DNA from: Microcoleaceae cyanobacterium MO_207.B10 | Lineage (GTDB): Bacteria > Cyanobacteriota > Cyanobacteriia > Cyanobacteriales > Microcoleaceae | DNA length: 41,828 nucleotides | NCBI GenBank assembly: GCA_030064835.1 | Contig: JASJEE010000050.1 | Span: 1 to 41,828, forward strand | Direction: 5' to 3' | Shown: one piece after another, positions 27,876-35,694 of the stretch | How positions within the stretch are numbered: position 1 is the first letter of the stretch | Layout: each line of letters opens with the position of its first letter | Translations under genes and position numbers: made by a program | Notes under the pieces: model-generated | Database searches by the model: none | The model's input: the letters and a program-made list of their open reading frames with translations, nothing else | What the model was told of the DNA's origin: nothing

Positions 27876-28100
27876 ATGTATAGATATATAGATATAGGTG
27901 GGAGCCATTTTTATGGTAAATATGATGATGCAACAACAGCTCAGGGTATAGCAAAAATGATTGAGTATTGCTTAAATGAAGGGCAAAAGGTAAGTGCTGA
28001 TTTAGGTTATATTCCACTACCTGATAATATTCGTCAAAAAGTTGCAGAAATGGCAGATAAAATTAGTCCTAACTACAACATCAAGCTTCAATATGTGTAA
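27876..28100 (+). pseudogene. 3'-end remnant of a PstS-type phosphate-binding protein gene
   Basis: The 74-codon frame contains KYDDATTAQGIAKMIEYCLN and ADLGYIPLPDNIRQKVAEMA, which match the C-terminal end of PstS phosphate-binding proteins (the pattern L-x-Y-x-P-L-P is typical). A full PstS is over 300 residues, and no upstream homologous sequence is seen; the codons before it (27840-27890) are simple ATAGAT repeats. No ribosome binding site is present. It is therefore best read as a truncated gene, although the small frame is still open. Confidence 0.65.
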
Positions 28101-28227
28101 AACTCAAAAAGTGTAAAGTTAGTTTGAGATGTGAAAGTTTTGATGAGATGGGTAGAGAGTCGGAACTTATTTTGGATAAAGTTTCTCTGGTCATCAGATC
28201 AGGATTTGCAATTTTGCATTTGTTCTC

Positions 28228-28336
28228 CGTGATACCTAACACCTCGAAATAAACTACTGTAGGAATATTTTATAGAAATTGTGTAGGTAGGTTTCAACAA
28301 TTGATAATTGATAATGGATAATTGATAATTACCTCT
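28228..28336. repeat. decayed element fragment and TTGATAA tandem repeats
   Basis: At 28228-28275, ATACCTAACACCTCGAAATA matches the interior of the 20902-21051 element in the same orientation. At about 28300-28332 a short array of TTGATAA/GATAATT units follows, another STRR-like tract. Between 28336 and 28396 inverted CTCTCCTT/AAGGAGAG runs could form a hairpin. Confidence 0.5.
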
Positions 28337-28470
28337 CCTTGAAAGGAAGAGGATTCAATCAAAGGAAAATTTTTTCTTGTTTCTCCTTTAAAGGAGAGGC
28401 TTTAGACCAAATTTTTCGGTAAAAAATATAAAACCAAGAGACAAGTATGGGATGAGGTGAGAGAAATTGG

Positions 28471-28604
28471 CAGGGCTATTTCATTCTCAACTGTGCCATT
28501 TTGTGTATTTACGAAAATACCTTATTTTGAGCTTTATAAAATTTATCTTTTCCTACCTGAAAGTAAGTAAATTCATGCTCAAAATCTAGAATGAAATGAC
28601 CCTG
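28471..28604. mobile_element. 134-bp MITE with CAGGG ends
   Basis: CAGGGCTATTTCATTCT at the left and AGAATGAAATGACCCTG at the right form a 17-bp inverted repeat with two mismatches. AAATTGG occurs just outside both ends (28464-28470 and 28606-28612), consistent with a target duplication. No coding capacity. Confidence 0.75.
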
Positions 28605-28693
28605 TAAATTGGTGAGAGAAATTATTTAATTTTGATTCTCTGTTATCTCTCACATCATTTTATCTAGAGTTTTACTGATTTATTTGTATTCAA

Positions 28694-30448
28694 TTATTCT
28701 ACTCGCTGCCAATTTTTTATATCCCAAGTATTAGCATCCCAAGGTGAACCCTCAACTCCGACTAAACTATTACTAATACCTTGAGCATTAGCACGATGAA
28801 CTATTGGCATAACTGCAATATCTTCATACAATAATTCATCCATTTGTTTAATTAACTCGGCGCGTTTTTCTGGGTTAAGTTCGGTAGTTGCTTGTTGCCA
28901 GAGTTTATCGTATTCAGGATTACAATAACGGGCATAATTTGGAGACTGCCAATTATTCTTTTTCTGAGCAATTTCTGCACAAGTCCACCATTTTAAATGT
29001 GGTTCTGGGTCGGGGCTGTCATTACCTGTAAAAAATTCCTGTAAGTCAGCATAAAAGTGATTTAATGTATCTGTATTAGCGGGGTCGCCAGAAAAGAAAA
29101 TACTAGGGTCAATACTTTTAAGTTCTACTTCTATACCTAAAGATTGTAATGCTTGTTTGACAATTTCTTGAGTTTTTTGGCGCACCGGGTTAACTGATGT
29201 TTGAAACAATACTTTCATCTCGACTCCATCTTTATCCCGAATGCCGTTATTATTAGTATCTAGCCAACCAACTTCATCTAATAATTTTGCTGCTTTTTCT
29301 AGGTTAAATTCATAGGTAATTTTTTCAGATTTATAAATTTGAGGAGAGACAATTAATTGAGCCGTAGGACGACCTGTGGAGCCATATAATTGTTTACTAA
29401 TATTCTCCCGGTCAATAGCTAAATTAAAAGCTTCACGAACCCGGCGATCGCTAAAGAAAGGATGAGGAAATTCTACACTTGCTTTCTCACCATTTGCTGC
29501 TGCTTTATTAGGGTCAGAAAAGTTAAACATAATCCGCTCAACATAAGGACCAAAATTAGTAACTACTTTTCCTTTTCCTGCTGCTTCTAATTGCTTCAAA
29601 ATATTAGCTTCAACCTGCAAATTATAAGCATAATCAGCATCTCCTGTTTGTAAAACTGCCCGCGCTGCAGAAGTAGCATCTCCTCCACCTTTTAGTTCTA
29701 CTCTTTGGAAAAAAGGTTTGCCAACTTCCCAATAATTCGGATTAGGTTCATAAATAATAATATCTCCCGGTTTAAACTCTATAACTTGATAAGCACCTGC
29801 ACCAATAGGTTGTTGATTCGCGGGTGCTTCTCTCACATTTTTACCATTATATTTCTCAAAAATATGTTTAGGTAAAACCATCCCATTTTGACCTGTAAAT
29901 GGCACCGACCAACCGGGAGTAATATCTTTAAAAGTAACTTTAACTGTATAGTCATCCAAAGCTTCTACTTTTTCAATTCCAGAATAATATTCAGCACTAG
30001 CAGCAGCCACATCTGGATTAGTAATAAACTGATAAGTAAAAACTACATCTTCTGCTGTAAATTTTTCCCCATCCGACCATTTCACATTATCTTTTAACTT
30101 CCAAATAACAGACTTACCATCCTTGGCAACACCGCCATTTTCTACAGTGGGAATTTCGGCAGCCAAAAAAGGAATTAATTTGTCATTTTTATCGTAACTT
30201 GCTAAAGGTTCATAAACTATTCGTGCTGCGTCAAAATCTTTAAAACCTGTAGCTAAATGAGGATTAAGAATTGTTGGTGCTTGCCAATAAAGCAATTTTA
30301 AGACATTACTATTTCCTGTTGAGGTAGAAGTTTGATTTTCAACATTTGTGCAAGATGCAAATAATAATGTACATAAAAGTGAGACAAATACTAAAGGTAA
30401 AAATAGACGGTAAATTTTGACTCGTTGCCCGATAAAATTTAGTTGCAT
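28694..30448 (-). CDS. SBP_bac_5 peptide/oligopeptide-binding lipoprotein, paralogue of 19171-20862
   Basis: The 584-aa protein carries a lipoprotein signal with lipobox LLFASC (Cys33) and the family-5 motifs LKLLYWQAPTILNPHLA, WKLKDNVKWSDGEKFTAEDV, IGAGAYQVIEFKPGDIIIYE and the same GGGDATSAARAVLQTGDAD block as the gene at 19171. Long stretches are nearly identical to the paralogue, so the two arose by duplication. It probably binds peptides or similar solutes in the periplasm; no ABC partner is nearby. The ATG at 30448 lacks a clear Shine-Dalgarno sequence and the signal peptide is long, so a later start is possible. Confidence 0.92.
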   Translation of the reverse strand: MQLNFIGQRVKIYRLFLPLVFVSLLCTLLFASCTNVENQTSTSTGNSNVLKLLYWQAPTILNPHLATGFKDFDAARIVYEPLASYDKNDKLIPFLAAEIPTVENGGVAKDGKSVIWKLKDNVKWSDGEKFTAEDVVFTYQFITNPDVAAASAEYYSGIEKVEALDDYTVKVTFKDITPGWSVPFTGQNGMVLPKHIFEKYNGKNVREAPANQQPIGAGAYQVIEFKPGDIIIYEPNPNYWEVGKPFFQRVELKGGGDATSAARAVLQTGDADYAYNLQVEANILKQLEAAGKGKVVTNFGPYVERIMFNFSDPNKAAANGEKASVEFPHPFFSDRRVREAFNLAIDRENISKQLYGSTGRPTAQLIVSPQIYKSEKITYEFNLEKAAKLLDEVGWLDTNNNGIRDKDGVEMKVLFQTSVNPVRQKTQEIVKQALQSLGIEVELKSIDPSIFFSGDPANTDTLNHFYADLQEFFTGNDSPDPEPHLKWWTCAEIAQKKNNWQSPNYARYCNPEYDKLWQQATTELNPEKRAELIKQMDELLYEDIAVMPIVHRANAQGISNSLVGVEGSPWDANTWDIKNWQRVE

Positions 30449-30531
30449 TGACAGATTTTATTGATTGTAATTTGTTCATGTTGTCCTATTATACCGTCTT
30501 GAAGCTATTTGACTAATTTTTCTAACTAGCT

Positions 30532-30566
30532 TAAATAAAAAGTAGGGCGTGTAAACACCCTACTTT
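30532..30566 (-). terminator. intrinsic terminator of hsp20
   Basis: On the minus strand AAGTAGGG and CCCTACTT pair perfectly across a 10-base loop (30540-30565), followed by TTTTTATTTA. It lies about 45 bp beyond the hsp20 stop. Confidence 0.85.
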
Positions 30567-30608
30567 CACTTAATTAACTAGATTTAATTTTTGGCTTTGT
30601 TGCTAAAA

Positions 30609-31049
30609 TTAGCCGATATTTACTTTGACAACTTTATTCTTTTCCGATTCAGCTTTGGGTAAATATAGATTCAAAATGCCATCTTTATATTCGGCTTTTA
30701 CCTGGTCATTTTGAATTCTGGTGGGTAAGGGAATTACTCTTTGAAATGCACCGTAACGAAATTCGGAACGAGTCATCCCATGATTTTCTGTTTGATTTTG
30801 TTGGCGACGTTCTCCTTTAATTACTACAGCTTCTGCTGTTACTTGTACGTCTAAATCTTCTGCTGATAAACCCGGTACTTCTAATTTGAAATTAATCGCT
30901 GCTTCGGTTTCGTTAATTTCGGCTGCTGGTGTGAATTTTAGGGGTTTTTCTTGAGCGTTGAAGTCTGAGTAAAAGCCATCAAATAAATGATTCATTTCTT
31001 TTTGTAAAGAGTCGATTTCGCGCCATGGTGAAAACCGTACAATAGCCAT
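30609..31049 (-). CDS. Hsp20 small heat-shock protein
   Basis: The 146-aa protein is a small heat-shock protein of the HspA class, an ATP-independent chaperone that holds unfolding proteins and, in cyanobacteria, protects thylakoid and phycobilisome components. The alpha-crystallin domain spans about residues 38-135, with LEVPGLSAEDLDVQV, the VVIKGERR strand, and the GILNLYLPKAE segment near the C-terminus. The N-terminus MAIVRFSPWREIDSLQKEMN is typical. A perfect AGGAGGT (31057-31063) with a 7-nt spacer fixes the start, and a strong terminator follows the stop, so the gene is a single unit. No CIRCE element is evident upstream. Confidence 0.95.
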   Translation of the reverse strand: MAIVRFSPWREIDSLQKEMNHLFDGFYSDFNAQEKPLKFTPAAEINETEAAINFKLEVPGLSAEDLDVQVTAEAVVIKGERRQQNQTENHGMTRSEFRYGAFQRVIPLPTRIQNDQVKAEYKDGILNLYLPKAESEKNKVVKVNIG

Positions 31050-31303
31050 AGTTGTTACCTCCTAAATTCTGGTTTTATAGATATTTAATTTGTTTGTTGT
31101 TTTTAATATAGCTGAGGTTTAGTTGTTGTTAAGTTCGGTGGTTTGGAGAGATGGAGGTGAATTTTCCGTACTTCTGTCTAACTATCAAAAAATTCACCTC
31201 TAATTTCTCGGTTTTAGAAGATTGTTATTTAATTCTTTTCTTAATTTATAGTAAACTCCCAAATCTCATATTAGCTGTCAGCTCTCAGCAATAAGACCAG
31301 ACG

Positions 31304-31440
31304 CTTAGAGGTTGTTTGATAAGTCACTGCTCCCCCTAAATCCCCCTTAATAAGCGGGACTTTCCCTTGTATCCCCCCCTTTTCAAAGGGGGCTAGGGGG
31401 ATCTAAATCAAAATTCATACTTTTAAAACATCCTCTTAAG
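31304..31440. mobile_element. miniature element with AGAGG-TGTTT ends and C/G-run interior
   Basis: CTTAGAGGTTGTTTGATAAG at the left corresponds to the reverse complement of the right end, CTTAAGAGGATGTTTTAAAA. Inside lie CCCCCTTAATAAG and AAAGGGGGCTAGGGGG, forming a second inverted pair. The interior resembles that of 27324-27522. Confidence 0.6.
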
Positions 31441-31862
31441 AATTTAAGAATGGGGTTTCAATGAATATAAACTTTAAGGTAAAATGAACCAGCTTTTGTC
31501 GTAAATTTTAATTATGGCTCAATGAATAAAGCTTTTATATAAAACCAAAAGCAATAGCGAATAGCTTTAGGTGACCGCTGTTTCGCAGCATTCTGGAGGA
31601 AATGCTTACCCCTGATTTAATCAAATACTTAGAACTTGCAAAACTATTTTGTCAACTGCTATTACTTTAGTTGATTAACCTGGAATACTATGTAACATTT
31701 TTTCTACCTTCCAGCCGCGCCTAGCAAATACTCTCCCATAAATCTGTTTATTTTGATTACTTTATCTAATATCTATAGATATATCATAAAAATGTTATTG
31801 CAGTCCTTTGAATTTTCAAGTTCTTAGGATCGCACCCTTCTTATGCTAGAAATTGCAAGAAA
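31441..31862. other. intergenic upstream of the SulP gene, nothing recognised
   Basis: I see no gene here and no matched inverted ends. A small palindromic stretch (around 31577-31600, GCTGTTTCGCAGC) is the only local structure. The SulP promoter should lie in this region. Confidence 0.4.
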
Positions 31863-33353
31863 ATGAAATATAATGTATTAACGAAACAAGCCTGGTTTTC
31901 CAACATTCAAAAAGATTTATTAGCAGGCGCTGTCGTGGCTTTAGCCTTAATCCCTGAAGCCATTGGTTTTTCTATTATAGCTGGTGTAGATCCGAAAGTA
32001 GGGCTGTATGCTTCATTTTGCATTGCCATTGTGACAGCATTTTTAGGTGGGCGACCTGGAATGATTTCCGCAGCAACTGGTGCTATGGCTTTGCTAATGA
32101 CAACTTTGGTGAGAGACTATGGTTTAAATTATTTGTTAGCAACGACTATTCTTACAGGTATCTTGCAGATTTTCTTGGGATGGATTAAGCTGGGAAATCA
32201 AATGCGATTTGTACCCAGGGCGGTAATGCTTGGATTTGTCAATGCTCTGGCAATATTAATTTTTAATGCTCAACTGACTCAGTTTAAGGATGCTTCTATT
32301 TGGGTATACGCAATGGTAGCAGTGGGATTAGGCATTATTTACGGTTTGCCCCGGATCACTAGACTCATACCTTCTCCTTTAGTTGCTATTGTTGTACTGA
32401 CGGTATTTGCGATCGCCACTGGCTTAGATGTTCCCACTGTCGGAGATATGGGAACATTACCTAACACCTTGCCTAGTTTTGTTTTGCCAATTGTACCACT
32501 AAACTTTGAAACCCTTAATATAATTCTGCCTTATGCTTTAGCATTGTCTCTAGTGGGGTTACTAGAATCATTTTTAACAGCTAATGTCATCGATGACCTC
32601 ACCGATACCTCAAGTGATAAAAACCAAGAAGCAGTAGGTCAAGGAGTTGCCAATATTGTCGCTGGATGTTTTGGTGGAATGGCTGGATGTGCGATGATTG
32701 GTCAGTCTATGATTAATATTGGCTCCGGTGGGCGGACACGACTATCCTCTCTGAGTGCAGGTATTTTTCTGTTTGTTTGTATTATTCTGCTGAATGACTG
32801 GGTGGCGCGTATCCCGATGGCAGCATTGGTAGCAGTAATGATTATGGTATCTATTAGTACGTTTCACTGGAGTTCTATTACCAATATTCGTCGAGTCCCC
32901 AAGAATGAAACTGCGGTGATGATTACAACTGTACTAATTACAGTCTTAACTCATAATTTAGCAATAGGAGTAATTGTCGGGGTGGCGCTGAGTGCAATTT
33001 TCTTCAGTCGTAAAATTGCTGCACTGATTTTTGTTGACTCCCACTTACAGGATAATAGTCTCAATCGTATTTACAGTGTTAATGGTCAAATTTTCTTTGT
33101 TTCTGTTGAGAACTTTCTGAACGCATTTGATTTCCGGGAACATTTAGATTCTGTTACTATTGATTTAACTCATGCTCATCTATGGGATCAGTCGGCTGTA
33201 GATGCAGTGGATAAAGTTGTACTGCGTTTTCGGAGACGGGGTATTAAGGTGAATTTGATTGGGTTAAATGAAGCGAGCGCTACTTTATTAGAGCGTTTGA
33301 TGACACACTCTAGTAAACAAACCATTTTTAAAGAGGGGCGAGTCATTCATTAG
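31863..33353 (+). CDS. SulP-family anion transporter with C-terminal STAS domain
   Basis: The 496-aa protein has the SulP hallmark near its start ([20 protein letters not shown], then GLYASF), 10-14 hydrophobic helices to about residue 400, and a STAS domain with [20 protein letters not shown]. SulP proteins carry sulfate, bicarbonate or other anions with Na+ or H+. The sequence is unlike the N-terminus of BicA, the cyanobacterial bicarbonate transporter, and is shorter, so sulfate or an unknown anion is as likely. The ATG at 31863 lies after GCAAGAAA, a weak ribosome binding site. A strong terminator follows, so it is monocistronic. The STAS domain is short but complete-looking. Confidence 0.9.
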   Translation: MKYNVLTKQAWFSNIQKDLLAGAVVALALIPEAIGFSIIAGVDPKVGLYASFCIAIVTAFLGGRPGMISAATGAMALLMTTLVRDYGLNYLLATTILTGILQIFLGWIKLGNQMRFVPRAVMLGFVNALAILIFNAQLTQFKDASIWVYAMVAVGLGIIYGLPRITRLIPSPLVAIVVLTVFAIATGLDVPTVGDMGTLPNTLPSFVLPIVPLNFETLNIILPYALALSLVGLLESFLTANVIDDLTDTSSDKNQEAVGQGVANIVAGCFGGMAGCAMIGQSMINIGSGGRTRLSSLSAGIFLFVCIILLNDWVARIPMAALVAVMIMVSISTFHWSSITNIRRVPKNETAVMITTVLITVLTHNLAIGVIVGVALSAIFFSRKIAALIFVDSHLQDNSLNRIYSVNGQIFFVSVENFLNAFDFREHLDSVTIDLTHAHLWDQSAVDAVDKVVLRFRRRGIKVNLIGLNEASATLLERLMTHSSKQTIFKEGRVIH

Positions 33354-33365
33354 AGAAGCAAAAAT

Positions 33366-33400
33366 CCTACACTTAATCTAGAGATTAAGGTGTAGGTTTC
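33366..33400 (+). terminator. intrinsic terminator of the SulP gene
   Basis: CCTACACTTAATC and GATTAAGGTGTAGG form a stem of about 13 bp with one mismatch and a 4-base loop (33366-33396), followed by TTTC. It lies 13 bp after the stop codon. Confidence 0.85.
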
Positions 33401-33508
33401 TTGATATTAGTTTTGCGATTTCCTGGTTCAAATCAATATCTTTAGCATCATCTTTGAGCTAAATTTTTTCTCAAGTTCTCCCGAAATATAATAAAGATTT
33501 AGCATCAT

Positions 33509-34321
33509 TTATCCAATAGTTTTGGGAGAGCTTTTTTTCTTCAATAGAAAACCTAATCCTAACACAGATAAACCCAATAATATATTTGGTTCAGGAACCT
33601 GTTCTGGTTCTACTGGAGGATTAGGATTTTCTAGAGGAACAATAGTTGAAAAGTTTTGTTGCAAGTTAAAAACACTGACTTCTATTTCTGGTTCTACTGG
33701 AGGATTAGGATTTTCTAGAGGAACAATAGTTGAAAAGTTTTGTTGCAAGTTAGAAACATTGAATTGTATAGTTTCTTCAAGCATATTTCCACGGAATGAG
33801 CGATTAAAGTAGTCAATTTCTCCAGAATTTTGATCTAATGTAAATACTGTTTCGGACCTGATATATCCACCAATTTCTAGAGATAGATTATAATTATCAA
33901 TTCCGACCAATTCCCCATTTTCAAAAATCAATGATGCTTCTTGAAATGCTTGTTCGGATGCTTCTTGAAATGGTTCCTCATAGATATTTGTAAAATCCCC
34001 TGCACTATCTAATTCTACGTTAACTTTAGTTATCTCAGACTTATCTTGAATTGGATCGTAGACAGTTTTTTGAACTTCATTTTTGATAAAATTCCATTCA
34101 AAATAGCCATCGATCAGATCAGACACTTTAACATTTTCTTGGTCATACCCTGTTATGCTGTTATCGTGAAAACCAATTGTTCCACTACCTTCTAATCCGT
34201 CTAATGTCAGTTTAAAAACGGCAGCTTCTGCCGATGTGCTGGGAATTGATAGTATTCCTGAAACTATCGCAATATTAGATAATAGAAACCTAGCAATATT
34301 TGTCCGTAATAAATTTAACAT
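33509..34321 (-). CDS. PEP-CTERM anchored secreted protein
   Basis: The 270-aa protein has a signal peptide (about residues 10-34, ending near STSAEA), a beta-rich middle region of unknown fold, and a C-terminal sorting tag: VPEPNILLGLSVLGLGFLL then KKKSS. PEP-CTERM tags are cut by exosortase-type enzymes and place proteins on the surface or in the extracellular matrix. Just before the tag a 28-residue unit (containing NLQQNFSTIVPLENPNPPVE) is present twice, from an exact-length 84-bp tandem duplication. FQEAS is also repeated locally. No ligand is known. A decayed copy of the gene's 5' end lies at about 34825-34930. Confidence 0.88.
   Translation of the reverse strand: MLNLLRTNIARFLLSNIAIVSGILSIPSTSAEAAVFKLTLDGLEGSGTIGFHDNSITGYDQENVKVSDLIDGYFEWNFIKNEVQKTVYDPIQDKSEITKVNVELDSAGDFTNIYEEPFQEASEQAFQEASLIFENGELVGIDNYNLSLEIGGYIRSETVFTLDQNSGEIDYFNRSFRGNMLEETIQFNVSNLQQNFSTIVPLENPNPPVEPEIEVSVFNLQQNFSTIVPLENPNPPVEPEQVPEPNILLGLSVLGLGFLLKKKSSPKTIG
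33603..33753. repeat. 84-bp in-frame tandem duplication within the PEP-CTERM gene
   Basis: The sequence starting TCTGGTTCTACTGGAGGATT at 33603 recurs at 33687 with only single-base differences over more than 60 bp. The offset is 84 bp, exactly 28 codons. Confidence 0.9.
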
Positions 34322-34671
34322 TCTTTCTCAAATCGATCAAAGTAATATTACTAGCTATCTTACAAACTCAAAACTTGATTGTCAATGATTTTTTTTAAAG
34401 ATCAGTTAAAAGTATGAAATCTAAATATCTTATTGAGTATATCTTGTTAAGGTTTTAGATACTGTTTGTAAAAGGAATATTAAATCCAGGCGTAGGGTGG
34501 GGAGGGTGAGGCGACAATAACTATGAATCTTTTCCAAAGTCGTTGCGGGCATTCCGGCCCGCACTACGCCGTAACCCACGGAACATCAAGCCCTCTTGCC
34601 GTCTTAATCTTTAGTTTACAAACACTCTCTTAAGGTTTTATAGATCAAACTAATTTATCCACTAGGCTACA

Positions 34672-34793
34672 ATATTATATCGGGTTGAATAGTTACACTT
34701 GTCTAGAGGAAAGTTATAAGGCGGAGGCCAGAAGGAAAAGATAAATTTTTTTAGACACAGGTTTTTTGATAGTTAATTATCCGGATGTAATAT
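34672..34793. mobile_element. 122-bp MITE, relative of 37871-38001
   Basis: ATATTATATCGGGTTGAATA at the left and TAATTATCCGGATGTAATAT at the right are imperfect inverted ends. The GGTTGAATAGTTA stretch and the CGGA...TAT end are shared with 37871-38001. Confidence 0.6.
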
Positions 34794-34824
34794 AACCTTT
34801 TGTCTAATATCCATGTAAAAACAG

Positions 34825-34930
34825 TAGTTTTGGCCAATGTGTTGGGGATTAATAGTATTGCCGAAACTATGGCTAGAATATATATATAATACAAATCTAT
34901 GAATATCTATTCGGCATAAATGTCAGATTT
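34825..34930 (-). pseudogene. decayed 5' end of a second PEP-CTERM gene copy
   Basis: Read on the minus strand, this stretch aligns with the first 30 or so codons of the gene at 33509-34321: signal-peptide bases such as CATAGTTTCGGCAATACTAT and CCCCAACACATTGGCC match the intact gene with scattered substitutions. The upstream DNA also matches, up to AGCTAAAAGTATGAAAT (about 35010-35025 against 34406-34422). The reading frame is lost and the rest of the gene is absent; a MITE lies beside the break. Confidence 0.65.
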
Positions 34931-35049
34931 TTTTCCAATCAAGTCAGACTGTGAGTTATCAGATAAAATAAAACTTTTATTGTCAATCAATTTGATTAAA
35001 TATCAATCAGCTAAAAGTATGAAATATATGGCAAAATTCATACTTCATA

Positions 35050-35163
35050 TATAGCAGTCCCTATGCTTGTGAGGTACAAAATTTTCGGTTTGAGGCAACA
35101 GGAAATAGGAACTAAATAAAAAGACAAAAGATAAATGTACCTCAAGACTGTGAGAAACTCTAT
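35050..35163. mobile_element. 114-bp MITE with GAGGTACA-type ends
   Basis: TATAGCAGTCCCTATGCTTG then TGAGGTACA at the left is mirrored by TGTACCTCAAGACTGTGAGA at the right. The same termini define 27324-27522, but the interiors differ. Confidence 0.65.
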
Positions 35164-35505
35164 CAAGTGTTTTCTTAATCTATTTTTAAATCAAAAAAAT
35201 GATTATTTAGCTATAAAAATTACCATAAATTATTGCTGATTCTGCTATTATATATTAGGCGTTGTATATGTTTTTATTTATTGATATTAAAGCTCAAACT
35301 TAGATTAAAAATAGCCACAATTAAAAAATCAAAAAGCTTGGCCAGTAGTATTGGATGATACCTTGGAGTATAAAACTATGTAGACTCATATTGATTTTAG
35401 TAAAGAAATATAAAGTTATCTTGCTAAAACTTTCATTAATTGTCGTCGGCATTTATCAATTTAATACTGTGGGTTAAGATGGAGCTAAGGATTTGGAAAC
35501 AGAAA
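35164..35505. other. intergenic upstream of the small-protein/NHL pair
   Basis: AT-rich DNA without a recognised element or gene. It should contain the promoter of the downstream pair. An in-frame extension upstream to 35440 or 35479 is open, but has no ribosome binding site or conserved-looking sequence. Confidence 0.4.
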
Positions 35506-35694
35506 ATGAGCGAAAAAGACAAAAACCCCCGATTAAATACCACACAAAATCCAACGCCAAAACAACAACTTAACTATCACTTAAAATCTGCCAAAACTTG
35601 GTCTAATAATGAAGAATTAAAAAGGAATGAATATTTTGCAGATACTCAAGGATGGAATTATGGAATTCCTGGTTGGTATATAGAACGATATTAA
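35506..35694 (+). CDS. small conserved-looking protein, 62 aa, coupled to the NHL gene
   Basis: From ATG 35506 the product reads MSEKDKNPRLNTTQ and ends in an aromatic-rich tail, GWNYGIPGWYIERY. It is hydrophilic, with no signal peptide or membrane segment. A start at 35479 or 35440 would add 9 or 22 residues; GGA before 35506 and the charged N-terminus make 35506 the better choice. Its TAA is immediately followed by the ATG of the NHL gene, so the two are surely translated together. I recall small proteins next to an NHL-repeat gene in the extended hyp (hydrogenase maturation) operon of Nostoc. Whether this is the same pair is a guess; no hyp genes are in the window. Confidence 0.6.
   Translation: MSEKDKNPRLNTTQNPTPKQQLNYHLKSAKTWSNNEELKRNEYFADTQGWNYGIPGWYIERY

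Noticed and set aside
19171-30448. Complete peptide ABC transporter operon
   Set aside because: Only binding proteins are present; no permease or ATPase gene lies in the window.
31863-33353. BicA bicarbonate transporter
   Set aside because: SulP fold is clear, but the N-terminus and length differ from BicA as I know it, so only the family is given.
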